A DNA stretch of 64,000 nucleotides from Cronobacter turicensis z3032 (GTDB lineage Bacteria; Pseudomonadota; Gammaproteobacteria; Enterobacterales; Enterobacteriaceae), in NCBI GenBank assembly GCA_000027065.2, contig FN543093.2:4158074-4222073 (forward strand), written 5' to 3'. Below the pieces are notes generated by a model that saw only the letters and a program-made list of their open reading frames with translations, searched no databases and had not been told where the DNA came from. Below are positions 26,282-35,413 of the stretch, piece after piece. Position numbers and translations under genes: made by a program. The number at the start of each line of letters is the position of its first letter. The stretch's first letter is position 1.

Positions 26282-28240
26282 TCAGGGTGTCGGGAGCCAC
26301 GCGTCTTCAAACGCCGCGGGCGTCATCGCCTTGCCGAAAAGATAACCCTGGCCCACCGTGACGCCCGCGTTCAGCAGCCAGTCGCGCTGCGACTCGTTCT
26401 GAATGCCTTCCGCCACCAGTTCAAGGTTAAGCTTTTTCGCCATGCTGATGATGGCCGAGACCACGCTGTCATCGTCCGGCAGGCTGTCGATAAAGCTCTT
26501 GTCGATTTTAAGGCTGTCCACCGGCAGCGCTTTCATCTTCTGCAACTGACTCAGGCTGGAATACCCCATGCCGAAATCGTCCAGCGCGATGCGCACGCCC
26601 GCCTCGCGCAAGGGGCGCAGAATGGCGATGGCGGCTTCGGTATCGTCGATGCGCTGGCTTTCGGTCATCTCCAGCACCAGCGTACCGGGCGCGATGGCGT
26701 AACGCTCCAGCCGTTGCAGCATCGTCTGCACCAGATCGCGCGTTAACAGTTGCAACGACGACACGTTAACCGACAGCGGCAGCGTAATGCCGTGCGCCTG
26801 CCAGCGCGCCAGTAACTGGCACGCCTCTTCCAGCACCCAGTCGCCTACGGTGACGATAAGCCCGCTCGACTCAATGTTATCGATAAACCCCACCGGTAAC
26901 GTCCAGTCGCCGTCCGGCTGGCGCTCACGCAGCAGCGCTTCCGCGCCGACGATATTGCCGTTGCGCATATCCACCTGCGGCTGCAGCCAGATAGCATACT
27001 GGCGGCGCGCCAGCGCGCTTTGCATCGCGCTTTCCTGGGTGTTGACCGACGCTTCGCCGAAGAACGCCACCTGATTAATGCCGCTGCGCCGGGCGTCCAG
27101 CGCGGCGGAAATCGCGCTCTGGTACAGCGTCGAGGCGCTCTGGCGACCGTCAAACATCGCCACGCCAATGCTTGCCCCGCCCGTTTGCGCGGCGGCAGGC
27201 GATTCCAGCGGCTCGTTCAGGGCCGCCAGGAGTTGTTGCGTCAGCGTCACCGCGTGCTCCGGCGTTTTCACCCCGTGCGCGATAATCGCAAAATCGTCCT
27301 GGCTTATCTGCGCCAGCACCATACGCGGGGTCAGTACCGAGCGCAGCTTATCCACGCGCGCGTGCTGAAGGGCGTCCCGCTGCGACTCGTTACTCTCACG
27401 CAGCGGCTCACAGGCCACGTACAGTAATGCGGTCGCGCCGCCGCCCGCGACGGCCTGTTCAAGCAGCGCCGTCAGCAGCGCCTGATTCGGCAACCCGGTG
27501 AGCGGGAAACGGGTGCCGCTGGTGCGCGCCTCGTCGACCTGCCGCGCCAGCGCCTGCTGGTTGCGGTTATAGGTGCGCACCAGCATGCCGATCTCATCAT
27601 CCTGATGCAGGCGCGGAATGGTGAGCTGATGATGCGCCAGCTCGTGGGCATCCAGCGCACTCAGCGTGCGCGTGATATCCCGCAGCGGGTGGAGGATCAG
27701 ACGGTTGATGCACCAGGTGATCGCCACCGAGAGGATCAGCGCCAGCAGCAGGAATGTCGTCAGGAGCGTCGAAATCGCGTTGATGATAAAGCGGTACAGA
27801 CGCCAGGAGTCGGCCTGCAACACCAGATAAGCAAGCGGCTGCGGGTTGGCGGGCCGCTCCAGCGAGTAGAGCGGCAGGGAGATCTGCACCGGCAGTTCAA
27901 AGACCCGGGCGAGCGTCACCGGAATGGGGCGCTCCGGCGTAAAACGCATGCGCAACGCCTGAAACTGATTGGGCAACACCACATCGGCGCGGCTTATCAC
28001 GCCGGCGGGTTTGATTTCGCGAAGGATCGCCTCCGCCTCAGGAATATTGGCCTTCAGGATAGCCGCAGAGAGCGGCTGGCGCACCGAGCGGGCGATGCTT
28101 TCCATCTGCATGGCGGTGTGGTAGCGATGCGACTGCACGAAATGAAACAGCAAAACGACGCTGAAAATAAAAAGAAAAAAGACGGAAACGGCCGAAACCA
28201 TCGCCATCTGTTTAATCGTGAGGGAACGACTGACTCGCAA
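26282..28240 (-). CDS. pdeK: Membrane c-di-GMP phosphodiesterase PdeK (YhjK/HmsP type)
   Basis: This 652-residue inner-membrane protein has two spans (about 12-34 and 152-175), a periplasmic loop, a HAMP domain (about 175-230), a degenerate GGDEF domain and a C-terminal EAL domain. The GGDEF site reads SQDDF, so diguanylate cyclase activity is unlikely. The EAL domain looks complete: GAEALLR, VNVSS, LEMTES, LDDFGMGYSS, LKIDKSFI and VAEGIQNE. Proteins of this type (HmsP in Yersinia, YhjK in E. coli) lower biofilm polysaccharide by removing c-di-GMP. It lies 123 bp downstream of bcsC on the same strand, next to the cellulose operon it probably antagonises. Confidence 0.93.
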   Translation of the reverse strand: MRVSRSLTIKQMAMVSAVSVFFLFIFSVVLLFHFVQSHRYHTAMQMESIARSVRQPLSAAILKANIPEAEAILREIKPAGVISRADVVLPNQFQALRMRFTPERPIPVTLARVFELPVQISLPLYSLERPANPQPLAYLVLQADSWRLYRFIINAISTLLTTFLLLALILSVAITWCINRLILHPLRDITRTLSALDAHELAHHQLTIPRLHQDDEIGMLVRTYNRNQQALARQVDEARTSGTRFPLTGLPNQALLTALLEQAVAGGGATALLYVACEPLRESNESQRDALQHARVDKLRSVLTPRMVLAQISQDDFAIIAHGVKTPEHAVTLTQQLLAALNEPLESPAAAQTGGASIGVAMFDGRQSASTLYQSAISAALDARRSGINQVAFFGEASVNTQESAMQSALARRQYAIWLQPQVDMRNGNIVGAEALLRERQPDGDWTLPVGFIDNIESSGLIVTVGDWVLEEACQLLARWQAHGITLPLSVNVSSLQLLTRDLVQTMLQRLERYAIAPGTLVLEMTESQRIDDTEAAIAILRPLREAGVRIALDDFGMGYSSLSQLQKMKALPVDSLKIDKSFIDSLPDDDSVVSAIISMAKKLNLELVAEGIQNESQRDWLLNAGVTVGQGYLFGKAMTPAAFEDAWLPTP

Positions 28241-28263
28241 CTTGATTCTCCACTGATGCCACT

Positions 28264-28298
28264 GCCCGCATGATAATCACTCATAATTATCATTGCGG
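28264..28298. promoter_or_regulatory. Long inverted repeat in the bcsC-pdeK gap, Fur-box-like
   Basis: CCCGCA-TGATAAT and ATTATCA-TTGCGGG face each other across an 8-bp A+T-rich centre. The arms differ by one inserted A. The inner arms GATAAT / ATTATC resemble Fur hexamers, but their spacing is one base longer than in the 19-bp consensus. It lies 24-58 bp upstream of the pdeK ATG, where an operator or an attenuator hairpin would be expected. No T-tract follows. Confidence 0.45.
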
Positions 28299-28363
28299 GC
28301 GGGAGTATACTGCATTGTTGTGGAATTTAACCGCGCTGCCGGGCCGAACGCGCATTAATCTTA

Positions 28364-31300
28364 TTACCGATCGGCGTAAGGCGTCAGCGTCTGCGGCGGC
28401 ATATCCATATCGCCCTGCCAGCCGCCCTGCGAATAGCGGATAAACAGCGAGAAATTGCTTGGCGTATAATCCTTCGCCTGCTGAATATCGACTGCGGCGC
28501 CTACCGACCAGTTCGACGTAATGCGTCTTTCAATGAGCGCATTGGCCGTATAACCCCAGCCGCTGCTGCTGCTGCCCTCTTCCAGCGCGTCCTTATCGGC
28601 GTAACGGCTTAACGCCGGGTTTTGCGTGTTAATCACGGGCGTCGGGATAAGCCCCGAAAGCGGATAACGGCGCTCGGTCTGCGTGCGGGAGTGCGACCAC
28701 GAGCCCGACGCGCCAAGCTCCCATGACCAGTTTTCCGTTCTCATCCGCCAGGCCACCGGCACCGCGAAAGAGACGTACTCCTGCGGGCTGTAGTAACCGC
28801 CCTGGCCTAAAGAATAACCGCTCAAATCTTTCTCATAGTGCCACACCATATTGTTGAGCCCAATGGTGAGGCGCTGATTATTTTCATTAATCAACTTGTA
28901 GTAATAGCCGCTCATCCAGCGCACCCGCCAGTTATCGGCGACGTTTTTACCGGTGAGCTGATCGGCATTGAGGCTGGCCCAGACGCCATGCGCCTCGCCG
29001 CGATCGTAGCTGAGGCTCGCTCCGCCGCCAGTGGCGCGCACCCCGCCCCACGTCGTGCCGGTGTTGGACGGCGCGTCGCGTTGCCCGCCGAAAGCCAGCA
29101 TAGAGCTGGAAATCGGTCGGCGGTGCGCGTTAAGCGTATAGCCAATCGGCCCCAGATCGCTGCTGTAGCTTAAGCCGCCCACCACGTCGACGACGTCGAA
29201 GCCTATCGGCGTGGTGCCGATATCCATATCCCAGGTGTCGTTGCGCCAGCCCGCCGCCACGCTCACGCCGGAGGCGCGCTGTTTCGCGTTGCCGGAGCAG
29301 GGCGTTTCGGCGCAGGTGCCCCAGGTCTCGCTGTAGCTGTTGCCGCTAAAGCTGCCCGGATTCATATTCACCGCGTCGGTACGCAGGAACAGTCGCCCGT
29401 CGCGCAGCGGCGTATCCACCTGCAACATCGTGGTGTTCGCTTTCAGATCCGAATACCCCGGCGTGCCGCTGGAGCCCCAGTAGTCATGCTGGAGCGTCAC
29501 GTTCAAATCCTGCTGGCGATAGAGATCCGCCGAGTCGCCGCGCACGCTGCGCTTCAGCCAGTCGTCGCTGGCGTCGTTGCGGGTAAGACGTGTAAAGACG
29601 TCGTTATCAGCGGGCCGCGTCGGGGCGATACCTGAGGCGACCATCGCGTCGCGATAGGTCTGCAATGCCTGCTGCGGCTGCCCGTTCTGGCGCTGAAAGC
29701 GCGCCGCGTCGCGCAGCACCAGCGCGGTTTCCTGCGAAGGCGGCTGCGTTCTGGCGGTGGCGGCCAGCACGGCAAAAGCCTGCTGCGCGCGCGCGGTGTC
29801 GCCAAGCGCCGCCTGGGCATTGGCGATACGCCGCTGCGTGCCGGGAGAGCGCGGCTCGCCGCCTGCGCCAGGCGTTTGCAGCGCCGCGAGTTGCTCGCGC
29901 GCCGCCGCATTATCGCCGTCGGCGATCAGCGCTTCCGCAAGCCCCAGCCGCGCCTCTTCGCTGGCAGGCGAGCGTTTCAATACCGTCTGATATTGCGCGC
30001 GCGCCGCGGCGTTATCGCCACGCTGCTGCGCCCAGTCGGCGAGCGTTAAATCGATACGGTCAGAGGCGGGCTGCTGGCGCAACAGCGCGATGGCCTGCGC
30101 CTCCTGCCCGCTGTCGCGCAGGCGATTGGCCGTCTCCATCAGTTCATTGGTCTGCAAGCGCTGCGACAGCTCAAGAATATTCGGCGTCCATTTGTCGCGC
30201 GCCAGCGTATTGAGATGGCTCTGCGCGGCGCGCTGACGATCGCTACCGGAGAGATAAAGCCCGTAGGCGTAGACCTGCTCCGGGTCGCCCGCCTTACGCT
30301 GCGCCAGTTGCCCCATCACGATATCGGCGTCGCGGCGCGCTCCGGCAGAGGCCAGATCGTTTGCCAGCCGGTAGGTTATCCAGACGCTCTCCGGGTCGAG
30401 CGCCAGACGCTGGCGTTGCAGCGCGGCGGCCTCGGCGAAGCGTCCCTGAGCCTCAAGCGTGGCAGCCTGTTGCTCCAGCCGATCGTTCGTCAGACTACGT
30501 TCAATATCCTCAATGCTGCGCCGCTGGCTGGCGGAGAGCGTGGCGATAAAGGCGTCTGCCCGTTCCGGCGACTGACGACGATACAGATTGGCAAGCCCGC
30601 GCACCGCGTTGCTGTTGGTGTTATCCATGCGCAGCGCCTGACGGTAATAGCGCTCGGCCGCCGCGTCGTTTTTATTCGCCACAGCGACGTCGCCCAGGCC
30701 AAGCACCGCGTAACTGTCGGTGTTATCCACCGTCGCGGCCTGCTGATACTTCTGCTGCGCCTGCGCCAGATTGTTGGCTTTCAGCGCCGCGTCGCCCTGC
30801 TGTATCAACAGCCAGTAGCGGTTCACCTGCAACAGACTCTGCCAGCGGCCGCTGTTGGGGCTGTTCGGATCCTGTTTTAGCGCCTGCTCCAGCAGCGGTA
30901 CGGCGCGGGCGCGGTTGCCCTGCTGGGAATACGCCTGGGCGAGCGCGCCCAGCGCTTCGCTGTCATTCGGGTTGGCTTTGACGGCAGTGGTGAGTTCCGA
31001 AACGGCTTTCGCGCCCTGGCCCTCTTCCACCCGCGCCATGCCCTGCATTCTGGCGCGATAAGCCGGATCGGCGAGTTTGCTTTGCTGTTCGGCGAGCAGC
31101 CCTTTGGCTTTATCGGCGGTTTCGCCGCTGCTGAATACCTGCAGGAAACGCTCCAGCGCGGCGACGCTGTTATCGCTCGCGGGCATGCCCTGAATCTGCT
31201 GATACCAGAGATCCGCCGCGGTTTCACGCCCGCCGCCCGATTTCGCCATCTGCTCCAGCACGCTGAAGCCCTCCTGCTGGCGGTTGGCGGAAAAGAGCTG

Positions 31301-31867
31301 TAACGCCAGCTGCGTGCGTAGCTGATCGTTGCCCGGCGCGCGGGCGTTCAGCGCCTGCATCTGACGAATGGCCTCGTCGCGCTGCGCCGGATCTTTCGCC
31401 ACCAGCGCCCAGTATTCGACAGCCAGATCGCCATCCGGCGGCGCGCCGTTAAAGAGTTTCTGATACGCCGCCAGCGCCTCCTGCGTATGCCCGGTCGTGC
31501 CGAGCAGACGGGCCTGTTGCAGTTGCTGACGCCCTTCCGGCGACGCCAGCGCGAGCGTAATGCGCGCCTGCTGATAAGCCGGGGATTGCGGGGCGAGCTT
31601 GCCTAAGCGCGCGAATTGCTGTTGCGCGCCCGCGTTATCGCCCTGACGCAACAGATAGCGCATTTTGGCCGCGACGACATCCGGGTCGTCCGGGCTCATT
31701 AACTCCAGACGGTAGAGCGACTGGCGCACCAGATCGTCACGTTTGGCGGATTCGCCAAGCCGCACCTGTTCGAGCAACTGCTGCCTGATATCCGATTGCG
31801 CCTGCGCCTGCCCGCAGAGGGCGACGCCAAGCGCCAGCGCGGTAATACTTAACGCGAACTTGTGCAT
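28364..31867 (-). CDS. bcsC: Cellulose synthase subunit BcsC (outer-membrane export)
   Basis: This 1167-residue protein has a signal peptide (about 1-23, ending AQA), a long periplasmic TPR superhelix (about 24-780) and a C-terminal 16-strand beta-barrel (about 830-1167). TPR-type repeats are obvious, e.g. NPNDSEALGALAQAYSQQG and NTDSYAVLGLGDVAVANKND. The barrel half is rich in alternating aromatic strands (WGSSGTPGYSDLK..., WSVGAAVDIQQ). Length matches E. coli BcsC (1157 aa). It exports cellulose through the outer membrane. Its start overlaps bcsZ by 19 bp, so translation is probably coupled. Confidence 0.96.
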   Translation of the reverse strand: MHKFALSITALALGVALCGQAQAQSDIRQQLLEQVRLGESAKRDDLVRQSLYRLELMSPDDPDVVAAKMRYLLRQGDNAGAQQQFARLGKLAPQSPAYQQARITLALASPEGRQQLQQARLLGTTGHTQEALAAYQKLFNGAPPDGDLAVEYWALVAKDPAQRDEAIRQMQALNARAPGNDQLRTQLALQLFSANRQQEGFSVLEQMAKSGGGRETAADLWYQQIQGMPASDNSVAALERFLQVFSSGETADKAKGLLAEQQSKLADPAYRARMQGMARVEEGQGAKAVSELTTAVKANPNDSEALGALAQAYSQQGNRARAVPLLEQALKQDPNSPNSGRWQSLLQVNRYWLLIQQGDAALKANNLAQAQQKYQQAATVDNTDSYAVLGLGDVAVANKNDAAAERYYRQALRMDNTNSNAVRGLANLYRRQSPERADAFIATLSASQRRSIEDIERSLTNDRLEQQAATLEAQGRFAEAAALQRQRLALDPESVWITYRLANDLASAGARRDADIVMGQLAQRKAGDPEQVYAYGLYLSGSDRQRAAQSHLNTLARDKWTPNILELSQRLQTNELMETANRLRDSGQEAQAIALLRQQPASDRIDLTLADWAQQRGDNAAARAQYQTVLKRSPASEEARLGLAEALIADGDNAAAREQLAALQTPGAGGEPRSPGTQRRIANAQAALGDTARAQQAFAVLAATARTQPPSQETALVLRDAARFQRQNGQPQQALQTYRDAMVASGIAPTRPADNDVFTRLTRNDASDDWLKRSVRGDSADLYRQQDLNVTLQHDYWGSSGTPGYSDLKANTTMLQVDTPLRDGRLFLRTDAVNMNPGSFSGNSYSETWGTCAETPCSGNAKQRASGVSVAAGWRNDTWDMDIGTTPIGFDVVDVVGGLSYSSDLGPIGYTLNAHRRPISSSMLAFGGQRDAPSNTGTTWGGVRATGGGASLSYDRGEAHGVWASLNADQLTGKNVADNWRVRWMSGYYYKLINENNQRLTIGLNNMVWHYEKDLSGYSLGQGGYYSPQEYVSFAVPVAWRMRTENWSWELGASGSWSHSRTQTERRYPLSGLIPTPVINTQNPALSRYADKDALEEGSSSSGWGYTANALIERRITSNWSVGAAVDIQQAKDYTPSNFSLFIRYSQGGWQGDMDMPPQTLTPYADR

Positions 31868-32964
31868 GACTCTCCCCAGGCGGGTTGCAGCTCACCGTCG
31901 ACGGTGAAACGAAAACGGTGTTCATCCCATCCCTGGCCAAACAGGGTTAACACATAGCTAAAGTAGGCGTCCTGCTGCGGATAGTCGTCCGCCACCCGCT
32001 GGCGCTGCAGCGCCTGGATATCGCGGTTTTGCAGAAAGGGAAGCAGCGCGGCGGAGAAGCCCACCGGCCCGTTGCCCTGGGTTTTGCCGTCGATAACGCG
32101 CACTTTTTCCGGCGGCAGGCCCGCTTTGGTGGTGGCGGTTTCCATCGGGCTAAGTTTTTTGAGCAGCGGCGCCTGCTGTTCATCCGCCGGGTTCATCATG
32201 CCGACCCACAGATAAACGCGGATCGCATCGTAGCTGCCAATCAGCGGTTTTTGCGGCGCCACAGGCTTGAGCACCCAGCCTTTCTTCGCCTCAAAGCTGA
32301 CCCAGTCCGGCGAAAAACCTTCCGGCGCGGTTTCCAGCAGCAGACGCAGGTTGGTGTCGCGGATGGTCGTCCAGGGCTTGCCGTAACGGGTGAAATAGCG
32401 CGCCAGCTGCGGCGGCATATAGCTCGGGTTAAAGCGCCAGAGCGTCGGTTCGGCGAAGCTGACTTTGCCCGGCAGCAGCATGTCGCCAAGCGTCGGCACA
32501 TTCACCACTTCTTCTTTGGCGATGCGGTCCAGCAGCGCTTTACCGGTGTCGCTGTAACGCTGCTCTTTCCATAAACGCCCGGCCTCCAGCAGGCTCCAGG
32601 CTATCCACAGATCGGCGTCTGAGGCGGAGTTGGTATCGAGCACCGCCCAGTCGTCCGGCCCTTTCATCCCCCACAGCCAGGCAGGCAGCGTGTTTTTCAG
32701 CGATCCTTCGGCGAGGTTGTTTTCGGTCCACAGCAGAATGTTGTCGAACGCCTCGCGGTCATTGGCCGCGAGGGCGAAGAACAGCGCATAGCTCTGCCCT
32801 TCGGACGTCGTGATTTTGCGCGGATCGCTCGGGTCAATCACGCGCCCTTCTTCGCTGATGTAGCCGCCTTTAAAGCGGTCCCAGTCGGGCCAGCTACAGG
32901 CGGCGTGGGCTGACACCGTCGCCAGTAGCAGCCCCGCCGTAAGCCATCTGCACAGATTTTTCAT
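31849..32964 (-). CDS. bcsZ: Periplasmic endo-1,4-beta-glucanase BcsZ (GH8)
   Basis: This 371-residue secreted glycoside hydrolase family 8 enzyme has a signal peptide ending near residue 21 (SAHA). Catalytic residues are visible: the acid Glu in KITTSEGQSYA (about residue 55) and the Asp in IGSYDAIRVYLW (about 243). BcsZ trims or edits nascent cellulose in the periplasm and affects polymer amount. It sits between bcsB (6-bp gap) and bcsC (19-bp overlap). Length equals that of E. coli BcsZ (368 aa). Confidence 0.96.
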   Translation of the reverse strand: MKNLCRWLTAGLLLATVSAHAACSWPDWDRFKGGYISEEGRVIDPSDPRKITTSEGQSYALFFALAANDREAFDNILLWTENNLAEGSLKNTLPAWLWGMKGPDDWAVLDTNSASDADLWIAWSLLEAGRLWKEQRYSDTGKALLDRIAKEEVVNVPTLGDMLLPGKVSFAEPTLWRFNPSYMPPQLARYFTRYGKPWTTIRDTNLRLLLETAPEGFSPDWVSFEAKKGWVLKPVAPQKPLIGSYDAIRVYLWVGMMNPADEQQAPLLKKLSPMETATTKAGLPPEKVRVIDGKTQGNGPVGFSAALLPFLQNRDIQALQRQRVADDYPQQDAYFSYVLTLFGQGWDEHRFRFTVDGELQPAWGESCTSSR

Positions 32965-32970
32965 GACGCG

Positions 32971-35403
32971 TTACTCATGGTTGCCCGGATCAAGACGGCG
33001 ACGGCTCAGGATACGCAGCAGACGCCACAGCACCCAGGCCAGCAACACGACGCTGATAGCCGCGAAAATCGCCAGCAGAATCGGGTGGTTTGCCAGCGCG
33101 TACCAGATGCGATCGAACCACGGCAGGTGACCGACATAGTAGACGTCGCCCACGCGCAGGCTGTTGACGCCTGATTCGCGGATAACCGCGACAGAGCCAT
33201 ACATGGCGGCGCGTTTACCGCTGTCATTAAGCGCATTGTTCAGCAGTTCATAACCGCGCGGGCTGTCCGCCAGCAGCGCCACGACGCTGCGCTGATCGTG
33301 ATACGGCGACTGGAAGCCCACCACGGCGGCCATCGGCCCGGAAGAAGTCACCTGCGTTTGCATCTGCGGCTGACGGTCGCGGGCATCGGTATCGATAAGC
33401 GTCACGTCGCGCGTCGGGGTTTTCACCCAGCTTTGCGTGGCGTTCACCAGCATATCGATGCGTTTATCATCTTTCAGCGACGCCGGCAGCGCGCCGATCA
33501 CCAGAATATCGGCGTCTTTGTTCTGCATGTCGCCGCCATCGTTAGTGATCGTGAGGTTAACCGCCGGGAAACCGGTCTGCGCGCCGATGGTGCCCGCCGT
33601 GCCCAGCAGCGTGGTGAGCTGCGCCGGGTTCGGCTGTTTCGGCATCACGATAAGCGTATCAGAGAGATCCGCCATACGGCTGAACGGGAAACCGGCGTTA
33701 GCGAAGGAGCGCAAGTCCGGCATCGCGATAAAGTGATGATAGTTCGAAAAATCCAGCGTGGAATCATCGCCCACCACCACGCGGTTCGGCACGGTCTGGA
33801 AGGTCACGCAGTTATCAATCGAACCGCCCGGCAACGGGTTGGTGTATTCAAAATCGAACCGCAGCTGGTTCGCCGCGCCGAGGCGCAGCGTTGGCAGCGT
33901 CACTTCGGTCTTGCCATCCAGCAGCCCCTGTAGCAGCGGCAGGCGCAGCATCAGACGGTTGGTTTCATCTTTCGGCAACAGCGTGAAGGATTGCAGGAAC
34001 TGGTTGTTCAGGCTGATATCCATCCGCGAGTTATCGCGTGTGGCAGGCGACGTATAGCGGTAGTTAAGGCGCATGTCGATGCCGTTGCTGCGCAACAGAT
34101 AGAGATCCGGCGGCAGGTTCAGCGTCAGCGAAATCGGGTTCGGCTCAAGGCCGGTCGCCTGCAACTGCTCTTCATAGTTCTTCAGCTCGCCAAACGTGAC
34201 GGCGCGATCGGTGCGCACCCAGTTCGGCGCATCGTAAGGCTGGCGCGCCAGCAGCGGTTTTACGTCGCCCACTTCGACACTGTCGCCGCGGAACAGCAGA
34301 CTGCCCTGCGCAATGCCTTTAGCGGCCTGAATAAGGTCTTTCTCGTCGCGTCCTTCAATCACCAGCAGCTTCACCCACGGGGTTTGCGGGTGGCTCATCA
34401 TGCGCACCATCGGGCCTTTGGCCGGCGGTAGATCGCGCAGGAAATCCGGGCGCTTATCGTTGGTGGCGAACACCACCGCGTGGCGCGTCGGGAGCGCGTT
34501 ATAGAGCACCGGGAAGCGCTGGCCGCGCCAGCCGGAGCGGGAGCCGAACCAGGAAGAGACGATGCTCGCGGCCTGCTGGGTCGCGAGATCCGGCGCCGCG
34601 GCAAACACCATCGGCAGCTCCAGCGGGCGGTTATCGCGCGAATCAAAGAACGGCACCGGGAAGTGCGACAAATCGTTTTGCAGCTGCAGCGTCTGGAAGG
34701 TGAGATTCAGCGCGCTGTTACGCCCGATATCCATCCACAGCGTGTTGCTGGCCTGGTTTTCGCACACGTCGCGATAGTGGCCGACAAACTCCAGACGCAC
34801 GCGGTTGAAATCGCTGACATAAAGCGGATCGATAGGCACCTGGGCGGTGGTTTTCTTGCCGAGCTGCTCTTTGGTCACCGGCAGGACATCCATCAGCTCA
34901 TCGTTCAGATAAACCTTCAGCTGCGACTGTACCGGCAGCAGCGACGGCGACGGCGTGTAGGTCAGGTTCAGCGTCGCTTTAGAGATAATTTCATCGCTGC
35001 GCATCCCGAATTCGACAAACCCGTCCGGGCTGAGTCCTTTAAGGACCATGCTGCCCGGCGGCGGCGCGATGCTGGCGAAACTCAGCGTGACGTTGCGCGC
35101 AGGCGCGCCATCCTGAACGACGGGCGCGCCAGCGCCTTCCACACCCGGCATCACCTGGCCGAGTACCGCCCCTTCTGTCGCAGGCGCAGGCTCGGTGCCC
35201 GCGACAGGCGGCGTGGCGGGCGTTAACGCCTCGGTGCGCGCAGGGGTAGCGGTCATCACGCCTTGTGTCGCAGGGGCGACGACCGGCGCGGTCGGCGCGG
35301 CGGTGGCGTTGGGATCGTTGGTGGCTTCAGGCGCGCCGTAGGCGCCAGGCAACAGGCTCATTCCAACCGCCACAGCGCACATCCAGGAGAGTTTTCTTTT
35401 CAT
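32971..35403 (-). CDS. bcsB: Cellulose synthase periplasmic subunit BcsB
   Basis: This 810-residue protein has a signal peptide (about 1-23), a periplasmic body of carbohydrate-binding and flavodoxin-like domains, and one C-terminal membrane anchor (about 775-797) that BcsA needs for activity. Conserved blocks include LPVQSQLKVYLNDELM, SWFGSRSGWRGQ, LPPDLYLLRSNGIDM and VGDVYYVGHLPWFDRIWYAL. The start at 35403 (MKRKLSWMC) matches E. coli; the frame extends 13 codons further without support. It is about 30 residues longer than E. coli BcsB because of a Pro/Ala/Thr-rich linker at about 24-85. It is 10 bp downstream of bcsA. Confidence 0.96.
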   Translation of the reverse strand: MKRKLSWMCAVAVGMSLLPGAYGAPEATNDPNATAAPTAPVVAPATQGVMTATPARTEALTPATPPVAGTEPAPATEGAVLGQVMPGVEGAGAPVVQDGAPARNVTLSFASIAPPPGSMVLKGLSPDGFVEFGMRSDEIISKATLNLTYTPSPSLLPVQSQLKVYLNDELMDVLPVTKEQLGKKTTAQVPIDPLYVSDFNRVRLEFVGHYRDVCENQASNTLWMDIGRNSALNLTFQTLQLQNDLSHFPVPFFDSRDNRPLELPMVFAAAPDLATQQAASIVSSWFGSRSGWRGQRFPVLYNALPTRHAVVFATNDKRPDFLRDLPPAKGPMVRMMSHPQTPWVKLLVIEGRDEKDLIQAAKGIAQGSLLFRGDSVEVGDVKPLLARQPYDAPNWVRTDRAVTFGELKNYEEQLQATGLEPNPISLTLNLPPDLYLLRSNGIDMRLNYRYTSPATRDNSRMDISLNNQFLQSFTLLPKDETNRLMLRLPLLQGLLDGKTEVTLPTLRLGAANQLRFDFEYTNPLPGGSIDNCVTFQTVPNRVVVGDDSTLDFSNYHHFIAMPDLRSFANAGFPFSRMADLSDTLIVMPKQPNPAQLTTLLGTAGTIGAQTGFPAVNLTITNDGGDMQNKDADILVIGALPASLKDDKRIDMLVNATQSWVKTPTRDVTLIDTDARDRQPQMQTQVTSSGPMAAVVGFQSPYHDQRSVVALLADSPRGYELLNNALNDSGKRAAMYGSVAVIRESGVNSLRVGDVYYVGHLPWFDRIWYALANHPILLAIFAAISVVLLAWVLWRLLRILSRRRLDPGNHE

Positions 35404-35413
35404 CGCATATTCA

